Below are positions 1-11,314 of a DNA stretch of 64,000 bases, one piece after another (position 1 is the first letter of the stretch; every line of letters starts with the position of its first letter). This DNA is from Endomychus coccineus. Its lineage: Eukaryota; Arthropoda; Insecta; Coleoptera; Endomychidae. Made by a program: the position numbers and the translations under genes. The notes under the pieces are model-generated. The model had not been told where the DNA came from, did not search any database, and saw nothing but the letters and a program-made list of their open reading frames with translations. The stretch is from the NCBI GenBank assembly GCA_958510875.1, contig OY294070.1, positions 3,534,001 through 3,598,000 of the forward strand, given 5' to 3'.

Positions 1-64
1 GTTTGAAATATTTTAATTATCTTACAATACATGTAGGTTATTCAGGAATTTGTTATCATTGAAA

Positions 65-972
65 CTATAGGTTTATGGTAACTGAATAACTGAAATAAGA
101 GACATAAGTTTGAGACTTGATATCCTCTAAATATCTGGAAAATACCGCGTCAATGGTGGCCCCATATTTTGTTGTGGATTCTTGTGGATCATTATTCATT
201 TTCAAATTCAATTTTTCCGAAAGAAAAGTTGTCAACCGCTCTGATTTTTTATCAGCGAAGTTGATGTTGAAATCGCCAGCCAAGATAAGTGGAAATTTAT
301 TACCATTTGTACCAAGTATTTTCGATCCTTCTTCAGTGTACTCCAGTAAAGTGCGATGAATAAAATGCTCTACCTCGTCCAATTTTGGATTCGGAGAAAT
401 GTAAATTGCTACCATGACTATGTGTAGGCCATTTCTAAGTTTGCATAAGCACGCACAAATATCTCCAAAAAATGAGCGCCTAACATTAACATCGCTAACG
501 TGTGCAATATTTATTTCAATATTCGGAGTCATAATATTAGTTACATTATTATTATTTTGGTAAATAGCTACCCCACCTTTTGGAACAGTATCTCGTTTGA
601 ATTGAACAATACAATTGAAATTAGGTATTTCAATCGGATTATCATGCGCCATGCAAGATTCGGTAAGAAGTAACACATTTGTTTGTCTCGTAACTGAATC
701 TTGTAAATCGTATTTGTGACTATTTTGACTTTGGCAATTGAAAGTCATTATTGAAATGCCATTTCTATTACTAAGGAAATCTAAGACACTTTGAGCTGTC
801 GTCTGAACACTATTTAAAGGCAGTCTTTTGAATTCTTGCAACAAAGATGCAGTCGATGCAGCTTGCCTTCGATTATTATAAAACTTGAATGTAGAATTAT
901 CGTTTTTTGTCGTGATATACAATTTTTCAATATTAGTCACCCGAGAGAGCGCAACATAAACGAGTTCCTGTT
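65..972 (-). pseudogene. Helentron-type Helitron RepHel C-terminus: helicase motif plus EEP endonuclease
   Basis: The minus-strand reading frame begins with VYVALSRVT (about 945-970), the closing motif of PIF1-family helicases. It runs for about 300 codons into an endonuclease/exonuclease/phosphatase fold. Visible endonuclease signatures are TFNCQS near residue 68, LLTES near 93, GGVAIY near 123, LAGDFNINF near 220 and TIDAVF near 263. A PIF1 helicase followed by an EEP domain is the order known for Helentron (Helitron2) replicases. The frame ends SYFSYSVTINL; related proteins normally carry a His after the SY pair, so the last catalytic residue looks lost. A stop lies immediately upstream of the helicase motif, and the Rep and main helicase domains are absent. 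This is a truncated, probably inactive copy. Confidence 0.75.
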
Positions 973-1032
973 ATTTTTCGTTACGGAATTTCTTGATTCG
1001 GTCGTCGCGCTCAAAGCCCGCGATAAAAGCTA
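971..1032. repeat. Direct repeat, copy 1, next to the Helentron tail
   Basis: These 62 bases recur at 2119-2180 in the same orientation with one difference seen. The repeat begins exactly where the helicase reading frame breaks and ends where a LINE tail begins, so it may be a Helentron terminal or internal repeat. Confidence 0.7.
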
Positions 1033-1035
1033 TAT

Positions 1036-1067
<32 letters not shown>

Positions 1068-1783
1068 TTTTACTCTGATCAATAGGTATAAAACCCAATT
1101 AAAGATCAGGACGATGCATACAAAAATATATAAATTAACAATTATTATCTAAACTAAATCTAAATAAAACTATATTCTAGTCCGAGAGGAGACAAAATCA
1201 AAAGAAAGAATAGCCAAAAATATTTAACACAGAAATGAACAAAGAGAAAAAACAAAGAAAGAGCTGGTAAAATATGAATATTGTGTCATCGCAGTAGGCG
1301 AGCAATCTGTTTTAGGCTAGAATTAAAAATATCATATTTAGTACTAGTGTCATTGGTGTTGTAGGCATGGCACATGCAAAATAATGGAGATAATTTAAGT
1401 AGGTTAGTACGAGGAGTTTGGAGGTAGAAAGTATTTGCAGACCGTGAGTTCAGCCGAAGAACTAGAAAATTGACTCTTTCCAGCAGCATGGGGCAGTCAA
1501 TTAGGTTATTAAGCAACTTGTACAGACTGGCCTGGAGTACATAATTATTTCTGCGAGAAAGCGATGACATATTGAATTTATCTAACAGGAAAGAATTAGG
1601 AATGCCCCTGATAGGATAAAAACCGTCTGTCCTGAAGGACAGGTACTTCAGAAAGCGGCGCTGAACAGATTCCAGGGCATCTCTATGAACGGCATAACCA
1701 GGGAACCAAACCACAGATGCGTACTCAAGCCGCGATCGCACAAATGTTATGAACAACAATTTGAGCGTGTCTATGTCTGAAAA
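1033..1783 (-). mobile_element. 5'-truncated Jockey-type LINE with (TAAA)n tail
   Basis: The minus frame 1759-1286 gives 157 residues with the post-reverse-transcriptase signature of Jockey-like LINEs: RSRLEYASVVWFP near the start, then LESVQRRFLKYL. The catalytic reverse transcriptase is missing, so the copy is 5'-truncated. About 250 bases of 3' UTR follow and end in a pure TTTA repeat at about 1033-1062 (TAAA on the element strand), the normal tail of these elements. The sequence left of the tail (agctata) and right of the 5' end (tatatgcaatagctta) rejoin to match 2170-2192, so the LINE inserted into repeat copy 1. Confidence 0.75.
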
Positions 1784-2118
1784 ATATATGCAATATATGC
1801 AATAGCTTAATAGAAACAGGTACTCTCAGGTCTCTGCTACGCGCGTCTAACGTATAAACTCTAACTGACGCGTAGCGAGCTCCTAGAGGCATATGTCAAA
1901 ATGATTTCGTTCGTAGCTAATTACATAGGACGTCTGGAGTTCATGCAATTATGTTTTTAGATAATTCGAACCTTCTAATTTCGATAGGCCACGTGAAAAT
2001 TTCGGAGTCTAAAGCGCTAGAGTCTTATAACATTCGTGTAAATAAGAGAAATTTCTCACTTTTAGAAACTTCAAATTAATTAATTAATTTGACACATGTT
2101 AGGTGTTTAGGTCTTACA

Positions 2119-2192
2119 TTATTTTTCGTTACGGAATTTCTTGATTCGGTCGCCGCGCTCAAAGCCCGCGATAAAAGCTATATGCAATAGCT
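2119..2192. repeat. Direct repeat, copy 2, uninterrupted
   Basis: This matches 971-1032 and then continues with the sequence found beyond the LINE at about 1784-1800. It is therefore the empty-site version of the first copy. The 1801-2118 stretch between the copies has no coding sign. Confidence 0.7.
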
Positions 2193-4050
2193 TAAAAATG
2201 TTCTCCTACTCAGAACAAACAAAATATAGCTCAGTTTTTCATTGTACCCCTATGATCTCGGCAATTAGGGGTTCATGCGAAAATCTTTATATTCGTAATA
2301 AGCGACCACAAAAACATAAACAAGAATTTTTTCAATAACTAATACTCGAGTCAGTTTTCCTCTTCGTAGGGGTAGAAACACATCTATACCTTTTTATTAT
2401 GTAAAGTGGATACCCACCCTGAAGTTGAAGAATCCGCAAAAAAAAAAAAAAAAAACGACCGTTTCGATTTTAAACCCAGCCAGAATCTCAATGATTGACT
2501 AATTTATCATAAAATTGGTCATATTATCCATATTATTAATATTTTTTCGGGGGTGGTTTTGGGGGGTTGAAATAGGCAAGGAGTGATGGCAATAAATTTA
2601 AATCTTTATTTGACCTCCAATAAAGTTGTTTAACATGTTGCCATCATGTTACCTTGTAATCCGCAAGGTTTAGTCAAAAATTGAGAAACAAAACCATTTT
2701 TGGTCCAAATAATGGCCAATTACTCGGAAATGGACCAATAACTTTCGATGGCGTAGGGTATCTTAACAATTTCCAACACCAATGAACATTTTCCACCAGG
2801 TTTGGGAGGGTTAACTTGCAGGCCATTTTCGGTTCAATTTTAACTGGTCAGCCTGATAAACCAACACGATAAAAAATGAAGGCACATGGTGGAAGTGTAT
2901 AGGATTGGCATGCTTTTCAAGTAACCGCAACTTGAAAAGGGTTAACCTCCAGTAAAAAAAAAATGCGGATGCTGTATCTCGAGATCTAGCAGTCGGGGAA
3001 AATTCGGTCTGTGAGATGAATTGGTCATTGAACCGTCCTCTAACGATAAACCATAGTGCCATCGGGTTAATGTTCAGACCATCAATATCGCTCTGGGTCT
3101 TAGACTATTATTGTGGAGATGTCGCAAAGAGTTTGATTCACATTATTGGTGGCATGTAGTGGATTTGATAATTAACTCTTTTTTCGGTACAATTTCTAAA
3201 TTCAGCACCACATTCTATAATAATTGTAAAGTTTCCAATAACCATGTACAAATATAGAACATTTCTGTTCTGAAAAATAGAACGTGGTGTTTTAATGAAA
3301 TATATAAAGCGTCAGGTCTGCCTTTCAACCCGGTACTCATGCATTACTTCAAACTTTTGTTAATAATTGTTTTCATCTGTCTGTTTTCGACGTTGTTATT
3401 TTACGGCAATTGTATTTAATTAATACGGTCTCTTGTCCTTCACCATGTTATCATTCACTCAATTCCATCGAAATTGTGAAAATAATGAAGGGAAAAGTGG
3501 AAATAATATTATCAACCCGTGTTTAATTATCTTTACGTTGCTAAGTAGGTACTCACAAAATTACATTATGGCTCAATTATCCCTTTTATACCACTGCATT
3601 ACTTATCTACGAATCACAATGTACTGACCGTATTTATTAGAAATGAAACATTATTAACGAGCACCATTTGTAAAATATATTGAGAAAAGAATCCTATTTG
3701 AATTGTAATGATATATTAAATAATCCAGAGTGTGGATTTAGAGAGGATACCAGTACGGAAGATTTGATATTAGACGAGGAAATAACTAATTCCACCTTCC
3801 ATCACTGGCGCAGTTGGTAGGATTGAGCTGCGGTTGTCTGCATTCGATTCGGAAGGTAATTTAGAAAGAAATGTTGGGCCCCGTTTGTTTTTTGCGGAAA
3901 AAATTTATTGCATTTCTACAGCGAAAAAATGCATTTTTCTGAGTGCACTTCTTCAGGTGAATGAATAAACGGACTCGAATTAGTTTCTCGGGGGTTTTTG
4001 GGGTCCCTGTGATCACGAATATGATGTCCAAAAAATTCCTCGAGGTCCCC
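2193..4050. other. No gene seen; AT-rich with poly-A at about 2438-2454
   Basis: Short open frames here show no recognisable domain. An A-run near 2438-2454 could be an old retroelement tail. No promoter or RNA gene was recognised. Confidence 0.5.
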
Positions 4051-4055
4051 TTGAA

Positions 4056-4440
4056 TTATTGCCGTTTATTTCGAAGAAAAATTAACGAATTTCGAGAAGA
4101 TGACGTATATATCCGGTCTCCGGTTTGGGGGTTATAGGCATAAGGAAAGGCCTGACTAGGCAAAGAGTTCCACAGCTTGGCCGTTCGATAGAAAGTCTGG
4201 TAGGAAGAAGTTTTGTAGGTCTCGAGCTTGATAATAAAGAGATGACCAGCTTGGGCTCGTCTAGTCCGCCTATCTGGAATTTCTCGTGGTGGTACAACAG
4301 ACGAGATTTCTGACGAACACCGACCATGGAAATATCTATAGAAAAGGCAAAGATCGCCCACCTTTCTACGATGTTCTAGAGAGGTTAATTTCGGTGTACG
4401 TTTGGAAGTTGCACTTCAAACATGTGAACGGTACTCCAAG
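4056..4440 (-). pseudogene. LINE reverse transcriptase C-terminal fragment
   Basis: The minus frame 4361-4056 encodes 101 residues that look like the extreme C-terminus of a Jockey-like LINE ORF2: LFYRYFHGRCSSEI, RRTRRAQAGH, then RTAKLWNSLPSQAFP. The RTAxLWNSLP motif is typical of the end of these proteins. Related DNA occurs in the same orientation at about 26100-26340 and in shorter form at 7509-7691 and 28430-28505, so one LINE family left several tails here. No reverse transcriptase core is present. The frame is open but incomplete and is a relic. Confidence 0.65.
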
Positions 4441-5340
4441 ACATGTCAGTTGTACCTGACATCATCATATAAGGGACTGTGGAATCCGCCTTCTTTGGGA
4501 AGATGCAAGCTTGAGTTTAGGTTGCATTAAACTACTAGAACTCCATTTCCAAAATCGTTGTCAGATATTCATAAATTGCGTCAATTTGTTCATGGAAAAA
4601 ATCGTCTCATTAGGAGACGCTGAACTTGCAAAAAATCACCGGAAAAGTTATATTATTCAGAGCAGCGAAGACACAGCGTATTATTGACCCGCCGCCACCA
4701 TTAAAACTAACTCTCACAACCGATCTGGAAAAGAGGTGGATAGATATAGTTGGAATTAAAGTTGGCCGAGGCAGGCTAGGATGCTATGAAATTTTAATAA
4801 TGGTGCTCGGGTTGCTGTTTGCTTGCTCCGAGTTGACGTGGGCTCTGAATCCCTCGAGTCTTTATATAAAGTATTTACTTCTTTCGGTGTAAATTTGAGT
4901 GAGCGTATTGGTGACTCAACGTCTCACACGGCAAATATTACTCTGGCGAAACGGTCCACATCAATTTCCACGTATAGAGTCGAAGCGTGTTTCTATTCGC
5001 TATGCATTCTGAATAAAATATTGCAAATTTTCGAATAAACAGTCTTTGATATGTTTGACATCTGAATATTATTCGTATACACATTATTCGACAGTGAGTT
5101 TTTTATGTTGCCAGCGTCAACAAGTGGTAGCAAACGATATTTGGCAATCAATATGATAACGAGGCGAAGCGCTGTTCACTACAAGAAAGAAATGACATCA
5201 TACTTGGTCACTCTTACAACTAATTCACTTCAACAATTTCACTACGTATGTGACGCGTTATCTTCGTCAAACCAGGTCTTTTTCATTATTACAGTTAGCA
5301 ACACATAACAGAATTGCCAAAACACCAGTATATTAAACTG
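4441..5340. other. No gene recognised
   Basis: Open frames of 60-90 codons lack domains. The part nearest 5340 may be decayed N-terminal sequence of the adjacent DDE transposase, but no motif supports a boundary. Confidence 0.4.
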
Positions 5341-5711
5341 AAAAATGAAGGTTTAAGTCTATTTGTTTATCTTGACGGAACATGGATCTTCGAAGATGGT
5401 ATTATACTGTAGGTCATTCTTGGCAAGATTCTAGCACTAAAACTGTGTAACGTGTTTTAATGAATTTAGAAGAATCACCATCGTTGTGGATAATGATTAA
5501 AATGCCAACAAGCACTCCCCAGAAATGTGATAAATGGAGTATTATTCCTACCTTATGATAACACTGTTCTAGATCTTGGTAAACATGAATACGTAGCAGA
5601 TATGTCAGCTAAAATATGGCCAATGAAATGCTTCGTCTACCACCTTCCTTACCATTACATGTTTAAGCCCATTAAACACACCTGGGTTATCTCAAAACTA
5701 CTACAGGGATC
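5341..5711 (+). pseudogene. Decayed DDE_3-type (Tc1/mariner-IS630 superfamily) transposase, 5' part
   Basis: Translation across several stops and frameshifts gives FVYLDGTWIFEDG (about 5360-5400), matching the YLDETW first-aspartate motif of DDE_3 transposases. TIVVDND follows near 5475, the second-aspartate motif. Then CFVYHLPYHYMFKPIKHTW near 5630-5690 resembles the LPPYHxxxNPIExxW block carrying the last acidic residue; here the glutamate appears as Lys. The gene is interrupted after 5711 by a hAT element, and the same reading resumes at 7415. It is clearly dead. The exact subfamily is uncertain. Confidence 0.55.
5704..5711. repeat. Target site duplication (left) of hAT copy A
   Basis: CAGGGATC is repeated exactly at 7415-7422, flanking the 5712-7414 element. 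An 8-bp duplication is the hAT hallmark. Confidence 0.93.
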
Positions 5712-5838
5712 CAGTGGCGGCTCGTGAACTTTTTAAGAGAGGAGGCTGGACATAAAACGTTTTTGTAAAAATATACTCTATTCAGCCAATTAATTTAACC
5801 TTTGCACAGTGACCTTACCAGCTACTTCAGTGACAAAA

Positions 5839-6480
5839 TTAATTCTTGCCAAGCAAGAACCAACGTGGAGGTGTAGAGTTTCTCTTAGCAAAACATTTTT
5901 TGTTCGTTTTTTTCTTCTTTGGATTTTTGATATTTTTTCTTTTTTTTTTATTTTTCATATTTTTTTTTTCATTATTTTTATTTACTTTTTTATATATTAA
6001 CGGAATTCTACGGTGTTTAGTTTGCGAAAAATGATCAATAATATTATCATAAAATGTATGATTTTGTTTTAAGTGTTTTACTGAATCTTTTTCAATAGAT
6101 ATCAAACTAACATTGTATAAACGATTTTGGCCCATTGTATTTCGCATGTGAGTTTTAATTCGTTTGATAGTAGAAAATGATCTGTCCACCGATGCCGACG
6201 TGACAGGAATGGTGACTGTCAAACAAAGTAGTTTATGAAACTGAGGTAAAACTTGTTGCAAATAATTGTCTATCATATATTTTATCATATCGGCGTGAAT
6301 GTCGTACTGGCCTAAAATATCTTTATCCGAGTATATAACGCATAATTCATTGTGCAGTGCTATTTTATCAAAAAAAAATATATTTTAGAACTAAGTTATC
6401 TAAAAGTGTATTGGGAAACTCTTTTGAAAAAGATTCGAAAAATCTTCTATTCGTCAAGTCGAAAAACTTCAATTCACGTA
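5839..6480 (-). pseudogene. hAT copy A: C-terminal dimerisation region
   Basis: Reading from about 6480 leftward gives FFDLTNRRFFESF, then (after a frame change near 6370) DKDILGQYDIHADMIKYM and the diagnostic TSASVDRSFSTIKRIKTHM, which is the hAT dimerisation motif. The open part from 6288 to 5839 is 149 codons and ends in a lysine-rich stretch created by the A/T-rich 3' region. The standard motif is SxERxFS; here Glu is Asp. Without the DDE core the fragment cannot transpose. At most it could make a dimerising domain. Confidence 0.8.
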
Positions 6481-6562
6481 AATCGGAAAATCGAATCTCA
6501 ATTTGACCTTTAATAGTATCTAAAATTTCATAAAAAAAGTTGTTTATAATGTAGTTTCTTGT

Positions 6563-6862
6563 CTACCAAATTATATGTTTTCCTCCTTTACCAATATTCT
6601 GTTTACCGGTTAATTTAAACTTAATACTCGATGTAATATGTTCCTGCGATTTTTCATGTCTGTCTATACCACGAGCTAAATTTTTCAAATCATCATAACC
6701 CGAGTGCCCCCAACATGAAGTTGTATCAGATGTAAATAGCAAGCAATACCAGCAATATAATTTATTGTGTACCTCAGATCCCGTTAACCATAAATATTTT
6801 TTATAATTGTCAGTATCAAATGATCGATTTTGAAACATACCTGTCATCACTAATCCTTTCAA
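6563..6862 (-). pseudogene. hAT copy A: TTF-type zinc finger domain
   Basis: The 99-residue frame contains YLWLTGSEVHNKLYCWYCLLF, with the paired Cys of a TTF-type zinc finger, then GYDDLKNLARGIDRHEKSQEH, which supplies the His ligands. This is the N-terminal DNA-binding module of ZMYM1-like hAT transposases. The frame extends a few codons upstream (RPLPDLKGL) beyond the first Met. It is nearly identical to 15248-15547. It ends in a stop just before the deletion junction that removed the catalytic core. Confidence 0.8.
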
Positions 6863-7414
6863 ATCCGGTAAAGGCCGTTTATTACTAAAAACACTTTTCT
6901 GTCATATGTTAATCAACTAAATGGATTTTCTAAGATCTCAGCAACTAAATCAATACTCATTTCAACGTTTAATAACCAAAGAACTCTTTGTTAATAACTC
7001 ACCGAACAGATTAATTATAACTTAACCTTACATCGCATGGCGAAACAAAAACAATAACTGACGGAGCACGTGTCGCTGTCGCAGTAAGTATCGTATTTCA
7101 TACGACCGACCGAGTGCGTACGAGAAGCTAGCCTACATAGAGTGTTGCCATATTCGCTGTTTTACCTTATTTGGCAATTGAACTGGTTGGAAAAACGGCA
7201 ACTGTGTTGACCACACTTATTTACCGTTTGAGATATATAGAGAATCTAGCCTCTGGCCACTGTTGCCAGATTAAAAATAACTACTGAGAACGGGGAATTA
7301 ATTGTAAAATTTAAAGAATTATCAGAGAAACAGGAAATAAAATGGAGAATGATCATTAAGATAAATTGGTGAGGAGGCTGAGCCTCCTTAACCTCCTTCG
7401 AGGAGCCGCCACTG

Positions 7415-7500
7415 CAGGGATCACGTTGGCACAGATGGTAGTTCGGAGAGAAAATCAGTTGCAAAGAGGAATGAGGCTGAGAACACCAACACCAGAATAT
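7415..7500 (+). pseudogene. DDE_3-type transposase, continuation after hAT insertion
   Basis: Removing the hAT element and one target duplication joins 5711 to 7423. The reading then continues YRDHVGTDGSSERKSVAKR without a stop for about 30 codons. This supports insertion into an already old transposase gene. The C-terminus cannot be defined. Confidence 0.45.
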
Positions 7501-7508
7501 GGGAAAGA

Positions 7509-7691
7509 CTACTCGATATACTCATAAAGTAAATAATTCCGTGTTTTTTTATACTTTGACCTACAATGTTCAAAGAAAATCGTGTGAGGCAGCGGTGGAA
7601 AGTTGAAAGAGGAGTAAAGTATGGTAAGAAAAAGTTCGACAGGTCTCGAGCTAGACAATGAAGAGGTGACTAGTTTGAATCTTTCCGTCAT
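7509..7691 (-). pseudogene. Short LINE C-terminal fragment
   Basis: The minus frame reads KLVTSSLSSSRPVEL, with the bases of 7640-7680 resembling 4210-4250 (the HLFIIKLETYKT segment). It is a shorter and more decayed relative of the 4056-4440 fragment, with frameshifts. Confidence 0.4.
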
Positions 7692-7739
7692 TCAATACCA
7701 AAATATAGATTTTTGGTAGGTGCCATTGAATTTGGATGC

Positions 7740-8655
7740 GATACAAACAGAATCAGTAACTGAATGGGGAAACACGGACCTGTGAACCATTTTGCAAGTA
7801 AAGATCTGGCACACAGACAGGTCCAAGACCGAAAAAGGTGTAGGTGCAGGAGTATATTCTAAAAACCCAAAGACTAGTTTCAGCTATTATTAGGGCAAAC
7901 ATACTTCCGCCTTCCAAGCAGAAGTGTGTGTAATCCTTCAATGCGTGAAGCCATCGAAGATGAGCTGATCCATATATTGACAAACAGCCTGGCTGTACAT
8001 AAGGCACTAGAAAGTCAGGAAGTGACATCCCGACTGATATGGGTATGAAAAGAGGAACTGGAAACACCAGCAGGCTGGAACCGCGTTAAGCTGATCTGGG
8101 TGCCGGGACATCAGGGAACTGCGGGCAATGAGAAAGCCGACGAACTTGCAAGAAGAATCCAGATCCAGACTACAGGGGTACCTAATCGTACAGCACGAAG
8201 ATCTGTAGGAGACTGGATCCTAGAAAACCACTGGGAAAAAATCCCAAGAAACAAGAAAAAGTACATCAAAAGAATGGACTTGCATGGACAAGATCTGACT
8301 GTACAGTGGCGACCAGACATGACAAACCTTGCGGTAAGAATCCAGAAACAGTGACACATGTACTCTGTAAATGCGAGGCGCTGGATCGCAAAAGACCTGC
8401 AGGCGAACCAGAATTATACAGTTCTCAGTCAGTAGAAGACTTGTACAAACTGTGTAAGGAACAAAAGTGTGGGTATTGTGATCAAACAATACAGAGATGA
8501 GACACAATGGGCCAGCAGACCTAAGTGTCACCGGAAGCAACACCTACACAGGGGATTTAGATTTTAGTGAGTGTGCCTGGAAAAGTGACTCTCATAGTAG
8601 ACCATGAGAGTCAAGGCTCATAACCATAAAGGATTTTCTTCACCTCAGCAAAAAA
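7740..8655 (+). pseudogene. LOA/I-group LINE, RNase H region and 3' end (copy 1)
   Basis: This is homologous to the RNase H half of the LINE at 17160-19700. WHTDRSKT (7810-7835) corresponds to the first RNase H aspartate segment, WYTDGSKT in the better copy. LIWVPGHQGTAGNEKADELA (8094-8153) is the closing RNase H motif with its His and Asp. Several stops and missing blocks break it, for example around 7890 and 8045. The 3' end is shared with copy 2: both finish with ggrttttcttcacctc followed by an A-rich tail. It is 5'-truncated and inactive. Confidence 0.75.
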
Positions 8656-9596
8656 AAGCAGAATCAGTAAGCAGGTACTTTATTTCCCTTCACACATTTG
8701 GTCAACACTACAATAAATTACATTTGAAATTACAAATAATGTTCATTTGAACACATTGAAGACCTACTTCACCCGACTCTAATGGCGGACCTTGAATCAT
8801 TTCTTTCTTAACGTGAACAGCGTTTAGTTAATTTGCCACAGAAATTTCGCTGATATTGGTAACATTACAAACTTGTACGTACATTTATAAGCAAGTCCAA
8901 ACAACACATTTGCCCTTCAGACTTCGTACTGATAACGTAATGAAACAATAACGTATCATCTTACTTGACATGACGAGCCTGACAACTGAAGCGTAGGTGT
9001 CGAGAAAATTAAATCGACGACAGGCGAGGATAGATAGTTGTTTTTGTATCCTACGTGTTACGTATACGTTATACGGGATCCATACACACAAGATCCAAGG
9101 ATCCGTCTGTACTCTGAAATTCCATTCTCCAGCATTGTAACCAAGCAATGCATATGCAGGAGACGTGCCAGGCAGTCGTCTTTTAGCCTGGTGCGAATCC
9201 GCCCCTTCCTGATTAAGTCTAATATTGTAATTAAGAGTCGACTTGTATCTGCTTGAGACGACCGACATCCCCACATAACCTCCTTGCATATTGTTAACAC
9301 AAAACCCATAGAATAACTCATAATATTACAAGAGCCATTCGCGACGGCTTCATACGGCGCCGAAAGAAATGGGAAATGGAAATGGGTTCCTACACTAAGA
9401 CCTAAGGATTATCTAAGAGACCGTAAGGAAACTACTTCGTTTGTTTATTATTTCATACTTTAAAGGGATATTACATTATCAAGTACAATTTTCTTCAATG
9501 TAAAGAGAATTAGAAACAAATGAATATATGAATATACTCATTCATCTCATTTTGGTTTTCACCAGATAATGATGATAGTGTTTCTAGTCCACATCG
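8656..9596. other. No gene recognised; repeat sequence at 9495-9596
   Basis: Open frames at 8885-9321 overlap on both strands and show no domain. From about 9495 the sequence is the downstream flank of the hammerhead family, read on the minus strand. It matches 42365-42440 inverted, and part of it matches 13010-13070. Confidence 0.45.
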
Positions 9597-9690
9597 ATCA
9601 GTAATGTCAGAAACGTATAGTTCCAGGCAGCTGTTTCGCACTTCTCATAGCGCTCATCAGTGGAACGAGCAAGTTCGCTAATCGACCATA
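9597..9690 (-). ncRNA. Hammerhead ribozyme, degenerate copy
   Basis: Read on the minus strand, GTTCCA (9666-9661) is followed by CTGATGA (9660-9654). A GCGC/GTGC stem II encloses an 8-nt loop. Then come GAAAC and AGCTGCC, and finally TGGAAC, which pairs perfectly with GTTCCA as stem I. The order is that of a type I hammerhead. The cleavage triplet is GCC (plus 9626-9628) instead of the GTC in the 42.3 kb copy, so the U needed next to the cleavage site is lost and the copy is probably inactive. Flanking DNA downstream is shared with the 42.3 kb locus. Confidence 0.7.
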
Positions 9691-9836
9691 ACATGGTAAA
9701 AACACCAAAATATCCAACGATCTAAAAAGTTTGGAGAGCTGTTGGTTTTCTATCTTCAAGATAAATTCTATACTCTATTCTACCTAAAATAACCTCTTAA
9801 CATTATAAAGACGCATGTACGAATTTGCAAGGTCTT

Positions 9837-9864
9837 CTGATGATGGTCGTCAGACCGAAACGTA
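9837..9864 (+). ncRNA. Hammerhead-like core of the GAAACGTH type
   Basis: CTGATGA is followed by T, a perfect GGTC-GTCA-GACC hairpin, then GAAACGTA. The core nucleotides and stem II are right, and GTA is a permitted cleavage triplet. However, stem III would be only AC/GT with no loop and no stem I pairing is visible. Similar cores occur near PLE sequence elsewhere in the window. It is weak evidence on its own. Confidence 0.35.
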
Positions 9865-9989
9865 CGTAAATACGTAAATAATAAGCGTAATGTGTTAGTG
9901 TGACCTATTTCCCGAGAACTTATATGAGTTCTTAGTGCGTTTTTTGTCATCCTCCTTTTACAAAATATTTCATATACCTCCACGTATTT

Positions 9990-11310
9990 TTTCTTCGATT
10001 ATAAAGGAAGTAAGCTCGAAGACTCTTCTCGAGCGGCATTTAAAATGTCTTCAGAACAATTTTCTCGCTGTGCTCGCTCGTACTCAAAAGCCATTTTCGT
10101 AAAGCTTTGCTTTTTTTAACTTGTTGTATAATATACTGTGTTAACGGTGAAACGTGAGTTCTCGCCCCCATCTCGAATTTCACATTTTTCGTTTTTACAA
10201 AAGGTAAATATAATCTCATATATTTAACTTTTCTCTATTTTATAAAAGTCGTGTTTATTCAACTTCACATTACCTAATATTCCAGTAAGTGCAGTTCCTG
10301 AATTCAAGCAAGTCCAGATGTTTAGTCTTTATCGAGCTTGACAAGGCAGCACACCGAGTTATCTAATCTATCCTGTAATATTTCCAGCGTGTCTGTTATA
10401 ACATATTTGCCTCACCCCTACACGCCATCCGATGCTACTTTGTAGCATCCATCAAGTAGTCTGTCATTACTTCCGTTATTTTAATGGATTACACCAACAT
10501 TTCAAGAAACTATTTTCAAATTATCACATTCGATAAATTAAGAATGAATTTACGAGAAACGTTATTTTCAAACCGCATTATCTGATTATTCTATGTACAT
10601 TTAGTTGAAGAAACGAAACGTCGCAAGAATCAACATTTGCAGTCCTCCATATGCCGTCATGAAACTTGGCTGGTATTATTCATCAAATTGTAATAAAAGT
10701 TGCTTAGTCCCTGAATGTCATCTAATAAGCTAAAAGGAAGTATATTGTTGTCATATAGAAGAACCCTGGATTCTTCTCTTGTGGGCTTGAATATACAGAT
10801 GTCCCATTTTATGGTAGCAATACTCTACCAGTCGATAACCCATCCAAAATTAGGTCGTCACAAATAATAAAACATTTTTTACAAACGCTTCTTAAACGGA
10901 ATTTAATTGGTGTTGAAAACACTCATAGGATCCTATTTTACCAAGGTTGCAACAGATACGAGAGACACCGTCGAGCGACCATAGTCACGTGACGTGAACT
11001 ATCGCTTGACAGGGAGCACCCCAAATATCCTTTATAGTACAAGGCCTACAAAGTTAGTACAAACTGACGCCATCAACTAGAGGTTTGGAGAAGAGACGTA
11101 GCTTATGACAGTACGGTGTAATCTAAACTTGACTGTGACAGGTGATAAATATTACAATTTACCAAAGTTTCGTCTATTTATTGTGGAAAATTATATGTTG
11201 CGCCCGTTCGTAAGGTGTCTTCGTGTGATTGGCTTCCTGAGGGAAGTTTATGTTGGTTCTGATGAATAGGATGAAATTTAATCGACCCAACAAATGTTAG
11301 TTGGAATAAA
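9990..11310. other. No gene recognised
   Basis: This is moderately complex unique-looking DNA without long open frames, tails or terminal repeats that I could recognise. Confidence 0.4.
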
Positions 11311-11314
11311 CGTG

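Larger units (their letters stand above)
5712..7414 (-). mobile_element. hAT transposon copy A (ZMYM1-like), internally deleted
   Basis: The element is 1703 bp. It starts CAGTGGCGGCTC and ends with the inverse complement GAGCCGCCACTG, within a perfect 8-bp duplication. Coding is on the minus strand: a TTF-type zinc finger first, then only the C-terminal dimerisation region, with the DUF4371/RNase-H-like catalytic core missing. It is therefore non-autonomous. It matches copy B (14705-16450, opposite orientation) almost throughout, but lacks about 70 bases near 6550 that copy B retains. It sits inside the decayed DDE transposase. Confidence 0.92.

Noticed and set aside
117..359. Plus-strand open frame of 80 codons
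   Set aside because: It is the antisense shadow of the Helentron endonuclease frame and has no domain.
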